Shown here piece by piece: positions 24,264 to 34,838 of a DNA stretch of 64,000 nucleotides (position 1 is its first letter; each line of letters opens with the position of its first letter). Under the pieces are notes generated by a model. It had not been told where the DNA came from, made no database searches, and saw only the letters and a list, made by a program, of their open reading frames with translations. Source of the stretch: Cornus controversa (taxonomy: Eukaryota > Streptophyta > Magnoliopsida > Cornales > Cornaceae). The stretch is taken from positions 14,302,853 through 14,366,852 of the forward strand of contig CM048848.1 of assembly GCA_026545225.1 (NCBI GenBank). Direction: 5' to 3'. Position numbers and translations under genes: made by a program.

Positions 24264-25105
24264 TTCAATTTGGACGTTATATCCATTGAGGAATATGCTG
24301 CGAGATTCTACGAGAATAATATTATCTTATATGAGAAAGAAGGTTGATTAAGGCTCCATTAATCATTGAAAGAAAAAAAAAAGGGATAAGAAAGAAAGTT
24401 TTGAATATGACCAACCTATTTTATGTATGTTGATGTCTCCCTTCTTTCTGATAACCCAATAGAGCGTAGAAAAAGAAAATAAGTTTGTAGGTGAAATACC
24501 CCCTACAATCTCACGCATGAGGTGGACAGTTTCATATACAAAATATAAGGAATACTTACAATTGATAGCATACAAGCACAAAGTACAAGGATAACAGAAT
24601 AAATAAATAAATGTAAGAAGAAAACTTAAACTGAGAGAATGAATAATATAAAATAAGATTGAGAGTCTGAACACTACAACTTAGAAGTCCTATAACCCAA
24701 GGACCCCTAAACTCAAAAAAATAAGAAAGATTAAATAATCTAAAATAGCATTCCAAAAAGTTCATATCCTAAACATAGAGAAAGGAAAAGGTCCTTACTC
24801 TGAAAACTGATAAGGGAAAATGACTGCCACAATCGATGAACTCAATACTCTATCCTCGCAATGGAACCAGCATGGGACGTGAAATATCAACAAAGTGGGT
24901 TAAACCCACGAGCAAGTTTCTCTACTACTACCCAATCAAAGAATCGGTAAACATACCCTCTATATGAGGACAGTAAATAACATATAGATACGACTATTCC
25001 ATTTATTAACTAATCTCCTATCTCAAACAAATAATTAGAACTACATTCTGAACCAACCCATCCATTATCACAATAAAGGTAGAACAAGTTTCTAAGTTTT
25101 AACAA

Positions 25106-25312
25106 GTGGCAATCCTGACATGCCGAAAAAATATAATGTATAGATACCTTATTAGGTATTAGGCAATCCTAACATGCCGAAAATATAATGAATAAATACA
25201 TTATTAGGTATTAGGCAATCTTGACATGCTTGGCAATCCTAACATGCCGAAAACATAATGAATAAATACATTATTAGGTATTAGGCAATCTTGACATGCC
25301 TGCATAATACTT
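25106..25312. repeat. Minisatellite in the solo LTR
   Basis: About four units of the family minisatellite (TTATTAGGTATTAGGCAATC plus ACATGCC) occur at the same LTR position as in 6835-7230. Confidence 0.88.
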
Positions 25313-26381
25313 TTAAATAATAATCTAACACACTTCAAATCATGCTAATTAAAATCCGGAAATCCTATCGTCACATTATTATTTAAACAATTAAAATGAC
25401 ACAACATATGATGAAAGTAACTGGGTTTAACATAATCCCATAAACTGATCTAAACATCACATAATTAATCAAGAACCTTCATGAAAGCAAAGAAATAATT
25501 AAAGGAAAAATTAAACAATTAAATAAAAAGAAACCCCACATTTAAAGCATACCCTTCCATTTAAACATCAAGTGTGTCTAAACCTAGCTCTAACCTAGGT
25601 TTCTGTGCATAATCTGTCTCTAAAAGTCCTATTAGAATTTTCAGAAATTTTTTGAAATTTTCTGGTAATTTAAAATATTTTTTCTAATTTATTATATTTA
25701 AAAATGATTTAAAATTTTTAAAAAATATATTTAAATATCTCGGACTGGGCCCAAACTAGGCCTAGTGGGTGGGCCGGGCAAGTGGGACCGGATTGGGGGT
25801 TTTTCAGTCCCTGCCGGCCACCAGAGGCTGGCGCTTGTGCGCGGCATGCAGGCGGCGCACGTGGGCCTCGTGCGTGGCTGGCCTTTATCTTCAACCTTGG
25901 GTTTTTTTTTTTCTTTTCTTTCCCAATGCGCACCAGCCGCACCCCTTGGTATTCCCGGCCATCTCCGGCCACCAAAACCTATGTTATTATACACCAAACT
26001 TCTCCTCTCAGTCCAAACTACACATTGGTACCATAATCCCCTCCAACCGCGGCCTAAATCAAAAAGCCCCAAATTCAAGTTTTAGGGTTCTAAAATTTCA
26101 AACTCAAATTCCCGTCAAACCACCCAACAATTTAATCGAAACAAAAACTTTCAAAAACGACGTTAATACTCAACACAAATTTCATTCATATATATATATA
26201 TATACACCTGCCTTTATACTCATATATTCATGTATATACATGGGAGAATTTACATCATAACTGTACCAAGGCCACAGAAAACTCATGTTTAATCAAATGG
26301 AATTTCCTTCAACATGCAATTTAAGCAAAAATTCCAAATTACATAAACTTATATGTATATACATGTCTATGCATGAAATCA

Positions 26382-26385
<4 letters not shown>

Positions 26386-26421
<36 letters not shown>
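26386..26421. repeat. (TA)n microsatellite in the solo LTR
   Basis: An uninterrupted TA run lies just before the conserved LTR block AAGGGGAAGTGAAGAG. Confidence 0.93.
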
Positions 26422-26424
<3 letters not shown>

Positions 26425-26752
26425 AATTCAAAGGGGAAGTGAAGAGATTGAACTTGCCTTATGATTTTGAACAAAATCACCTTCTTTCTCTTTTTCTGGT
26501 GTCTACCGTTCTTTTCCTGACTGTTCGTAGCAACTACTGAACCATAATTTTTTTTCTCGTATTTAATTTTCTTTCTAGAAAATTAAAAAGTAATTCCTAA
26601 ACAATTAAACTAATAAATATAAAATATTTAGCCCACCTATATATAAATATATATATCTCAACTGTAGTAACCCTTGTGGACGGGTGTGAGTGGGCGGGTG
26701 CGAAGACAGACACTGGGCTGAGCTACCACACTGACAGGGTGCAGGGTGCTCA

Positions 26753-26794
26753 ATCCCACATCGCCTGGGTGTGGAAAAGGGGATGTGCTTATAT
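26753..26794 (+). promoter_or_regulatory. snRNA-type promoter signature in TRIM LTR 1 (USE plus TATA)
   Basis: ATCCCACATCG (26753-26763) matches the plant U-snRNA upstream sequence element RTCCCACATCG exactly. TTATAT (26789-26794) follows after 25 nt. The match is seen in the sequence; promoter activity is inferred. Confidence 0.6.
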
Positions 26795-27077
26795 GTAGTA
26801 TGTTCTCTTCGAATGGTATGAGGCCTTTTGGGGTAAACCCAAGAGCAAAACCGTGCGGGCTATAGCCCAAAGCGGACAATATCATATCATGTGTTGGAGA
26901 GCGGGATATTACAATTGGTATCAGAGCCTGAACCCAGCCGGAAGTAAGTGTGCCGACGAGGGCGTCGGGCCTCGTAGGGGGGTGGATTGTAGTAACCCTT
27001 GTGGACGGGTGTGAGTGGGCGGGTGCGAAGACAGACACTGGGCTGAGCTACCACACTGACAGGGTGCAGGGTGCTCA

Positions 27078-27119
27078 ATCCCACATCGCCTGGGTGTAGA
27101 AAAGGGGATGTGCTTATAT
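27078..27119 (+). promoter_or_regulatory. snRNA-type promoter signature in TRIM LTR 2
   Basis: ATCCCACATCG (27078-27088) and TTATAT (27114-27119) again lie exactly 25 nt apart. Confidence 0.6.
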
Positions 27120-27772
27120 GTAGTATGTTCTCTTCAAATGGTATGAGACCTTTTGGGGTAAACCCAAGAGCAAAACCGTGCGGGCTCAGGCCCAAAGCGG
27201 ACAATATCATACCATGTGTTGGAGCGGGGTATTACATCAACCCAACAGTCTAGCCCAACCAAATAATAATTAAAAATGAAAGAACATGCAGCCCAAAAAC
27301 TCACATATTTTTATTTAAAAGAAAAACTATATTTAAAACAAATATTTCACACATAATTAAAATAAATCAACACTTAACAACAATTCAAACATCCACATTA
27401 AACAAATAAAAGCAGGCATTGACAAAATTAACTAAAATATTTAAATAATTAAAATCCAATTAAATAATAAAAATTCAATTAAATATCCTCAAAATTTACG
27501 GGGTATTACAGTAGGCTAGATTACTAAGAAATAAAATACCAAAAATTATGTTATATGTTTACTTTATAAAGTTATCATATTGTTTGGTTAACAATTTTGA
27601 TGGAAAACGTCCCCAGTCCTCTTTTCTTATCCCTAATACATTTAAGTTATTCATGTATGTAAGCTCCTCAAAGAATATTATTGGGGCGGCTTTAGTCGCT
27701 TCGATATGCTGCTAGTTTGATTTTTCTCTTTGATGTGCATCTATATATATTTGTATATATATTTATGTACAG

Positions 27773-28034
27773 CTTGGAATGGCTCCGAACAGAAGCTTAG
27801 CATTGGTGTGGTGTCTCCTTTTGCTGCTCAAGTTGTGGCAATTCAAGAAAAACTTGGACGGAAGTATGAGAACCTTGATGGATTCATGGTGAAGGCAAAG
27901 TCTATTGATGGCTTTGGCTTTCAAGGTGGAGAGGAAGATGTCATCATAATATCTACTGTAAGAACTAATAGTGGTGGATGCCTCGGGATCCTATCCTGTC
28001 CTCTAAGAACTAATGTTGCTTTGACAAGAGCTCG
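27773..28034 (+). CDS. Exon: helicase domain 2A, motifs V and VI
   Basis: It begins after acceptor TACAG (27772) and completes the codon split at 19606. It contains [17 protein letters not shown], then motif V with a duplicated GGCTTT (27910-27921), giving [11 protein letters not shown] where the family has DGFQGGEED, then TNVALTRAR (motif VI). It ends before donor GTACAA at 28035. Confidence 0.9.
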
Positions 28035-28112
28035 GTACAAAGTCAAATGAATTTTATCATGATCACTTTCTATTCTTTATATTTAGAAGATGACCTTTTC
28101 ATTTCTTTCCAG

Positions 28113-28329
28113 GCACTGTCTTTGGATTCTTGGAAATGAAAGAACCCTATCTAACAGTGAATCAGTTTGGCCAGCATTAATCCAAGATGCTAAGGATCGT
28201 CAATGTTTTTTCAATGCTGATGAAGACAGAGATATGGCAAAAGCCATATTAGATGTGAAGAAAGAGCTTGATCAACTTGATGATTTGCTTAATGGGGATA
28301 GTATACTTTTCAAAAGTGCAAAGTGGAAG
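28113..28329 (+). CDS. Exon: end of the Sen1-type helicase domain and linker
   Basis: After acceptor CCAG (28112) it reads HCLWILGNERTL, the usual end of the AAA_12 domain, then KKELDQLDDLLNGDSILF. Donor GTATAT at 28330. Frame is kept with both neighbours. Confidence 0.9.
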
Positions 28330-28470
28330 GTATATAGCTTCTGGATGTCAACTGTTTATTGTCTATCAGGTTTTTCTAATTTCTAGAATAATTCTGTGTT
28401 TATCTTTGTCTTTGGGATTATTGGTCTTTGGATTTATTGTTAAAGTTTTTTGCCCACCCGGTCTCCTCAG

Positions 28471-28823
28471 GTTCTTTTCAGTGATCAATTTAGAAAGTCA
28501 TTTGGAAAATTGATGTTTGTCAGTACAAAGAAGAATGTTATAAACCTTTTACTGAAGCTATCTAGTGGCTGGAGACCTAAGAAAAGGAATGTGGACTCAG
28601 TTTGTGAAAGCTCTTCACAGATCGTGAAACAATTCAAGGTTGAAGGGCTCTATGTTGTTTGCACAATTGACATAGTGAAGGAATCTAGGTACATCCAAGT
28701 TTTGAAGGTTTGGGACATATTGCCTTTAGAGAAGATCTCGAAATTGGTGAAACACCTTGATAGCATATTTGCAATTTACACTGATGATTTTATCAATCAC
28801 TGCAAGGAGAAATGTCTCGAGGG
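28471..28823 (+). CDS. Exon: linker between the two helicase modules
   Basis: Starts after acceptor CTCAG (28470) in phase 0: VLFSDQFRKSFGKL, then LSSGWRPKKRNVD and FKVEGLYVVCTIDIVKE. This segment is characteristic of plant TRANK1-like proteins. It ends before donor GTATGT at 28824, two bases into a codon. Confidence 0.9.
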
Positions 28824-29035
28824 GTATGTCTATTCTATTTCATCCGATTGGTTTTGCACCATTGTTGCTAAATCTTTGAACAAAACAGAGCTTAAATTCT
28901 AATTGCTGCCTTATCTAGATAGTTGAAAATACAATTTTTTTTTTTTTTGTTATATATATTTGAATTTAAAGAGTTGTTCACTTTCTTTTAATATATGTGT
29001 GTGTATATATATATATATATATATTTGGTGTGTAG

Positions 29036-29168
29036 AAATTTGGAAATTCCAAAGAGTTGGGTGACCTCTTATGATATTGATCGGTTTAAGAATTTTAGCA
29101 ACTACAAATTTGGGAGTGGTTCAAGTGTTGCTTCTGATGTTGGTAGATGTTTTGCTGAGAATTCAAAG
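29036..29168 (+). CDS. Exon: end of the linker, at the edge of the lost UvrD core
   Basis: Starts after acceptor GTGTAG (29035): NLEIPKSWVTSYDI. It is followed by GTTAGT at 29169, which could be a donor or could encode the VS that follows in the family before a deletion. Reading through gives a stop at 29181-29183. The UvrD helicase region that should come next is not found. Confidence 0.8.
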
Positions 29169-29258
29169 GTTAGTGAACCTTAGCGTTTAATTATTTATTT
29201 AATTATGCCATCAGTGTTACATTATTTCCAATAATTTATGCCGATGTTTGATTATTAG

Positions 29259-29360
29259 AAGGAATTTTGCCTCGCCAAAGTGAAGCAACTTGATGAACCA
29301 CTCGCACAGGCAATGCAAGTTGCAAGCAGCCTAGATGAATGGAAGGCAAGGGGTATCAAG
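29259..29360 (+). CDS. Exon: segment after the UvrD core
   Basis: 34 codons between acceptor TTATTAG (29258) and donor GTCTGC (29361): KEFCLAKVKQLDEPLAQAMQ. In the family this follows the UvrD C-terminal motifs, so several hundred codons are missing upstream. Confidence 0.82.
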
Positions 29361-29533
29361 GTCTGCTTTATCTTTATCTATATGATAATGCTGCTACTGT
29401 TCTTATCATTATTGTTAAATGTTGATATTATTGTTTGATTTTGGTGGTTTACTGTTATTGTTCCTTTAACTTTGTTTTCTTATTGTCACTTTATGATTTT
29501 GCTCATACAGATGATCAATTTGTTTGTTTGCAG

Positions 29534-29720
29534 CTCTTTTGGGAAAATAACTATGAGACAGCAACAATGTGCTTTGAAAGAGCAAGAGATACAATGTGGG
29601 AGAGAAGAGCCAAGGCTGCATGGCTTAATGCAGCTGCTGACAGTTTGCATGGTTCAAATCCTGAAATGGCTTCTACTGGCCTTAGAGAGGCTGCTGATTT
29701 GGGGGAGTATGAAAGAGCAG
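29534..29720 (+). CDS. Exon: TPR-like region, internally shortened
   Basis: Starts after acceptor TTGCAG (29533): LFWENNYETATMCFERA. LREAAD is followed directly by LGEYERAG, whereas family members have about 15-18 residues between these blocks, so a small in-frame deletion is likely. It ends one base into a codon before GTATTA (29721). No further exon was recognised. Confidence 0.85.
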
Positions 29721-30574
29721 GTATTATTTTTGTTCCTTCTCCTTTATAATTGATATTAGTTTGAAAATATTGTCTACACCATAGACTATTATTGTCTGCC
29801 GCTCTTGAACTATGAAGTGTTTTATGATTTTAGTTTCAGAAGATGTGGCATAATTTTGTATTTTTTGTATTCTAGTCATGCCGCAAATGCATTCCCTGGG
29901 CTAGTGTTTGGATTAAAAATCATCTGAAGTAATGCACAGCGATCATTAGACATCATTTTTTTAGCAGCTATACAGCATGCTGTTTTTATCATCATCTCAT
30001 TCTGATGTTCTTATTATAATCTTAAAGTCTCTGGTATTCAAGTTTAATTTTAAGTCCAAATTCAATCCGCTTGTTATAATCTTCAATTCTACTTTTATCA
30101 TCATCTTCAAGAGCTAGTGTTCCAGTTGTGGAAGAGCCTCCTATACCAATTCTAACTGAAGATGGTGATTTTTTTTATGCAGCGAGTGTTGAGGGGGAAG
30201 AGGACCTTAGTGTTGGTGATGCTGAGGTGACTGCTTTGAATGAGTTGCTTGTTCAGGCAAGGCAGGAAGAGACAGAGATTGTAGGATGCGAGGGAGGTGA
30301 AGAAATGCTGGAAGGGCTTCCAAGGGAGAGGCAAGAGGTACCCTCTGGTGAGGCTGGAGTTCTTGGGGTGGACGCTGGAGTGACAAAGGAACCAATTATG
30401 AGGAGTTAAATCCAAGAGTTGTTTTAGCCACGCATCCCAATATCATGATGACGTCACAGGAGATTGGTGTTGAAACTCCTCGGACACTGCTATTCAAGGA
30501 ATTAGAAGAGTTTGCCTCCAGTTGAGGATGTGAAGATTAATGGGACCCTTTTGACTGAGGAGAGAGGGAATGGC
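29721..30574 (+). other. End of the helicase-like gene remnant and unassigned DNA
   Basis: No continuation of the TPR region was found. The right part holds the ORF 30128-30409 (separate entry). A Tekay-like LTR starts at 30575. Confidence 0.5.
30128..30409 (+). CDS. Unrecognised acidic ORF
   Basis: The longest reading begins after AGTTGTGGAAG near 30128 and runs 94 codons to TAA. It is rich in Glu and Gly with no hydrophobic segment: EEPPIPILTEDGDFFYAAS and VTALNELLVQARQEE. Base composition is more GC-rich than its flanks, which favours a former coding exon, but no family is recognised. It could be an exon of an adjacent gene cut off by the LTR at 30575, or a transposon fragment. No good ATG context or second exon is visible. 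Confidence 0.3.
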   Translation: MEEPPIPILTEDGDFFYAASVEGEEDLSVGDAEVTALNELLVQARQEETEIVGCEGGEEMLEGLPRERQEVPSGEAGVLGVDAGVTKEPIMRS

Positions 30575-30673
30575 TGTAATACCTCCTAATTTTCATGCAT
30601 AAGTTGATCCAACTTTTACACAAAATTATCAAATACCAACACATAATAACAAGCATAGAGTATAAGATGCATG

Positions 30674-30714
<41 letters not shown>

Positions 30715-30715
<1 letters not shown>

Positions 30716-32412
30716 TAGTTTAAAGCACGTGTTATGCACGTTGATTAAAAATAAATTAAAATTTTATTATAATATCGAAAACAGTCAAAACAATTATAAC
30801 ACATTCAAACACATTAATTAAAACACCCAAAATTATTTTCATTGTGTAACTTTGGTAATATAAGTTAATTATTATTCACATGGAATGAATCAAGTATAAA
30901 CTATAAGAAATCAAAAGATATAATTTAAAAATAAAAAAAGGAAAGGGTTTTGCTTTTTAAAATTAGAAATAAAAAGAAAGGGTTTTGCTTGGGAAAGTGT
31001 TTTGCTTGAGTAATTCTATTCTTTTAATTTCAAAATAAAAAAGAAAAGGATTTTTATTGGGTAATTATATTTTTTAATTTAAAAATAAAAAAATAGTGTA
31101 CTGAAACTAAAAAACTCCTTTGTACTTTTAATAGTAGTATATAGATATAGATATAAATAAAAATTAGAAAGAAAAAGAAAGGGTTTTGCTTGGGTAATTC
31201 TATTATTTTAATTTCAAAATAAAAAAGGAAATGATTTTTCCTAGGTAATTTTATTTTTTAATTTAAAAATAAAAAAATAGTGTATTAAAACTAAAAAACT
31301 CCTTTGTACTTTTAATAGTAGAAAGGGTTTTGCTTGGGTAATTCTATTTTTTTAATTTTAAAATAAAAAAGGAAATGATTTTTCTTGAATAATTTTATTT
31401 TTTAATTAAAAAAAAAATATTGTACTGAAACTAAAAAACCCCTTTGTGCTTTTGTATTATTTAATGGTCTCAAGTATATATTATCTATGTAAGACAAACT
31501 TTAAAACTATTAATATAATAAATATTTTAATTTGTAAAAGGATTTTACTCATTTTTATATATTAATATGTATATGTTTGTCTAATTCTATTTATTCTTTC
31601 TCTCACACTTAACTCCTAACACAAAATCTTCCTATTTTTAAATTTTAAATAATTCAATTAGAAAAAATAATTTACAGAGTTTCAAATCATTTAATTTAAT
31701 TAGAATTCTTTTTTTTCTTAAATGTCTAAAGAATTTTCATTTAGAGTGGCTTAATTAGGTTAGAATTCCAATTTAGTTCACACTTCATCCCTAACACAAG
31801 TTCTTCCTATTTCAGAAAAAAATAAAAATATATATATAATTCTTTTTTTATATAACTTTTCTAATTTTATTTATTCTTTCTCTCACACTTCATCCCCAAC
31901 ACACCATTCTTTTATTTTTAAATTTCAAAAAAATAAAAAATATATATATTATAATTCTTAGATATTGATATTTTTCTAATTCTATTTATTCTCGCACTAA
32001 CTTCATTCCTAACACATACTCCAAAAATATAATATTATTTAAATAAGTATTTTTTTTTCTAATTCTATTTCTTCACTCTCTAACTTCATCCCTAACACAA
32101 ACTCCTAAAATATAATATTATTTATTACACAACCATTATCAATTATATATCTCTAAGTGCATTATGCATATAAAATCCAATCATTTTATGTTAGAATTAA
32201 TATTTCGAGCTAGACACAAAAAATCTACACCAAATATGGCTTAATTAGGTTAGAATTCCAATTTAGTTCACACTCATCCCTAACACAAATTTCTCATATT
32301 TCAAAAAAAATAGAAATAAAATTATAATTCTTATTTTTATAATTTTTTTAATTCTATTTATTCTTTCTCTTACACTTCATCCCCAACACACCATCTTTTC
32401 ATTTTTAGAATT

Positions 32413-32467
<55 letters not shown>

Positions 32468-33640
32468 TCTTATATATTGATATTTTTTCTAATTCTATTT
32501 ATTCTCTCACTAACTTCAATCCTAACACATACTTCTAAAATATAATATTATCTAAATAAGTATTTTTTTTTATAATTCTATTTATTCACTCTCTAACTTC
32601 ATCCCTAACACAAAATCTTAAAATATAATATTATTTATTATACAACCATTATTAATTATATATCTTTAAGTGCATTATGCATATAAAATCCAATCATGTT
32701 CTATTAGAATTAATATTCCGAGCTAGCCACAAAAAATCTACACCAATTATGATTATATACAACAAATATACTTATAGTGGTTGCATCAAAAGTCAAAAAG
32801 AGACCATACATATATCTATGTATCATACTTACGACATACAAGTTGATTACCAAGAGAGATGGTTAAATCTCTCTTGGTTATATATATATATATATAGACA
32901 CACACTACTACGTACCAGAAGTATTACTACATGTTGATCAATGATTACCAAGAAACACTGTACATGTTGTTCATAGATCATATAGACATATATAAATGGA
33001 TATATATGCATAATACGTACTGTGTATTTAATTAATACACAAACACAACAAATAAAAAGAATTCATGTAAAACATACTTGACTAAGATAAACATGCATGT
33101 ATGGTAGTTTAAGAAAATTACCTGCAAAACGTTTTGAAACTTTGTGAAGATTAAACCATCTGAAATCACTCACTTCAAATTATTGAATTTCTTGTAGTGC
33201 AATAATACACGACCAAATTAATTGTTTATTTATATATATAAAGGAAAAGGTTTTGCTTGAAAAATAATTTAAATAAAAAGATAAATATAGAAATTAGAAA
33301 TAAAGGAAAGGGTTTTGCTTGACAAATACTTTAAATAAAAAAGTAAATAGTTTTGCTTGGGTAATTTTATTTTTTATTTTAAAAATAAAAAAATACTTAT
33401 ATATGTAAAGGAAAGGGTTTTTCTTGAAAAATAATTTAACTAAAAAAAGTAAATTTAGAAATTAGAAATAAAAAGAAAGGGTTAATAAAAAAAAGTAAAG
33501 GGTTTTGCTAAAGAAATAATTTAAATAAAAAAGGAAAGAGTTTTGCTTGGGTAATTCTATTTTTTAATTTAAAAATAAAAAAATAGTGTACTGAAACTAA
33601 AAAAACCCCTTCGTACTTTTAATAGTAGTATATATATATA
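30715..33640 (-). mobile_element. Helitron-like non-autonomous element(s) with duplicated 5' ends
   Basis: On the minus strand the 3' end is CTAG followed by T (30715-30718), preceded by a small hairpin (ACGTG-CATAA-CACGT) about 8 nt upstream. A candidate 5' end TCTATATACTACTATTAAAAG lies at 31145 after an A, giving a 431-bp copy. The same 5' block recurs near 31300-31320 and 33600-33630. The 5' motif resembles that of many plant Helitrons. The exact distal end is hidden by a TA run. No Rep/helicase is encoded. Confidence 0.55.
31556..32720. repeat. Large duplicated AT-rich blocks
   Basis: Two related blocks of about 450-480 bp (near 31750-32220 and 32230-32720) share ATTCTATTTATTCTTTCTCT, CACTTCATCCC-AACACA and GGCTTAATTAGGTTAGAATT. 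They lie inside the Helitron-like region. A long TA run (32412-32460) lies in the second block. Confidence 0.75.
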
Positions 33641-34787
33641 TATATATTGCAGAAGGAAAACTAATACATTAAATAAATATCCAACTCTATAAAACCTCAA
33701 TGTTTACAATTCGAAAGTCCTGTAAATCAAAGACCCTTAATCAATGTTTACAAAACCATAAAGATATCTAATAATTAAAGATAAAGTCCCTACAATGAAC
33801 TACTAAAAAGAGCAGATGATCACGAGCTGAGAGGAATAAGGAAGTCTTCAACGATGTGGGTGGAACTGCCTATGACCTGAAATATCAACAAAGAGTGGGT
33901 TAAACTCACGAGCAAATCCTCTATACTACATCTCAATCAGAGAATTGATGAACCAATCATCTCTCATCCAACTTACCAAAACTACATGATAAATACACAG
34001 ATTTCATGCTTATAACGCAATTGATGAACAATTTTATATAATAACGAACAATAACAAAATATAATTGTAAAAAGGCAATCCTGACATATCGTATATATAT
34101 TGGTGAGATTGTTTATTAGCTAACTCCCAAATTCGTATGGCAATCCTGATATGATATATATATATATATATATATTGGTGAGACTGCTTATTAGCTAGCT
34201 CTCAATTTCATGTAATTTTGGAGACCTAAACAAGAGTTTTCGGCTGAAAAAACGACATGGGTGAGTAGCTTGCTACTGTGTTTCACTTATTGGGTCATTT
34301 CTGATCAAGAATGAGTCTCATAGAGTCAAAATATGTTCATCAAAAATTCTATCCTACATTGACACTATTCACAAAAATTAAATGTAAATACAATAACAAA
34401 ATTTAATTCACTACATAGAAATTCTATAAACGAAATCCTAGATTTTGGTCAACATACATATCTCCAAAAATAAAACTCTAGTTTCTATCAATATATATAT
34501 TAGAAACCAAATCATAGTTTAACATAATACATTCATGTTTTATAAAAAAAAAACATATATATATATATATATATGGTTTCAGGGGTAAATAGTTTATAAA
34601 TTCTAAGGAAAAGAGAAGAAAATTTACTTGCCTCTTTGAAAACAAAGGTAGAAATCACGTAAATGTAAAGCCCTTTAGCCAAAATCACGATCCTCTTCAA
34701 TTCATTCCTAGAGTTTGTATCTCCCTCTCTTCCTCTCTCTATATCTCTTTCTAGAAAATATACGTATAATGAAATTTGTAGAAAACA

Positions 34788-34837
<50 letters not shown>
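34788..34837. repeat. (TA)n microsatellite
   Basis: About 25 TA units inside the LTR. The ORFs reading IYIYIY here are artefacts. Confidence 0.95.

Positions 34838-34838
<1 letters not shown>

Larger units (their letters stand above)
26663..27236 (+). mobile_element. Complete TRIM (terminal-repeat retrotransposon in miniature)
   Basis: Two LTRs of about 250 bp (26663-26913 and 26988-27236) start TGTAGTAACCC and end ATTACA. They flank a 74-bp interior made of a primer site ATTGGTATCAGAGCC (from 26914) and a polypurine tract TAGGGGGGTGGA. A perfect target duplication TCAAC surrounds it (26658-26662 and 27237-27241). Nothing is encoded. It must use proteins from other LTR elements. It is inserted in the solo LTR. 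Confidence 0.95.
24492..27510 (-). repeat. Solo Tekay-like LTR in the helicase-gene intron
   Basis: It starts TGAAATACCCCC and ends GGGGTATTACA, with a perfect target duplication GTAGG (24487-24491 and 27511-27515). No internal region is present, so it arose by LTR-LTR recombination. It contains the minisatellite (25106-25312) and a complete TRIM (26663-27236). Without the TRIM it is about 2.4 kb. No gene is present; the ORFs at 25718-26260 read the GC-rich LTR block. Confidence 0.92.
16821..29720 (+). pseudogene. Sen1-type SF1 helicase gene, TRANK1-like family, broken
   Basis: Nine exons with GT-AG borders keep one reading frame: 16821-17366, 17954-19129, 19282-19606, 27773-28034, 28113-28329, 28471-28823, 29036-29168, 29259-29360 and 29534-29720. 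They encode the N-terminal leader, a Sen1/UPF1-like helicase (AAA_11/AAA_12), the following linker, and the start of the TPR-like C-terminal part known from plant TPR-and-ankyrin-repeat-containing proteins. In that family a UvrD-type helicase core lies between the seventh and eighth pieces; it is absent here. Walker B reads VIDKAAQ instead of DEAAQ, and a two-residue duplication breaks motif V. First and last exons are missing. Most likely a pseudogene; a truncated expressed paralog is possible. Confidence 0.82.

Noticed and set aside
26658-27253. ORFs of 100 or more codons across the TRIM
   Set aside because: They follow TRIM LTR sequence in both strands and recur at 8610-8852 and 36424-38203; the TRIM is non-coding.
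33188-33200. TTCTTGTAGTG as a possible second CACTA end
   Set aside because: Only 11 bases match, no subterminal repeats are present and it lies in the Helitron-like region on the wrong side of 40715.
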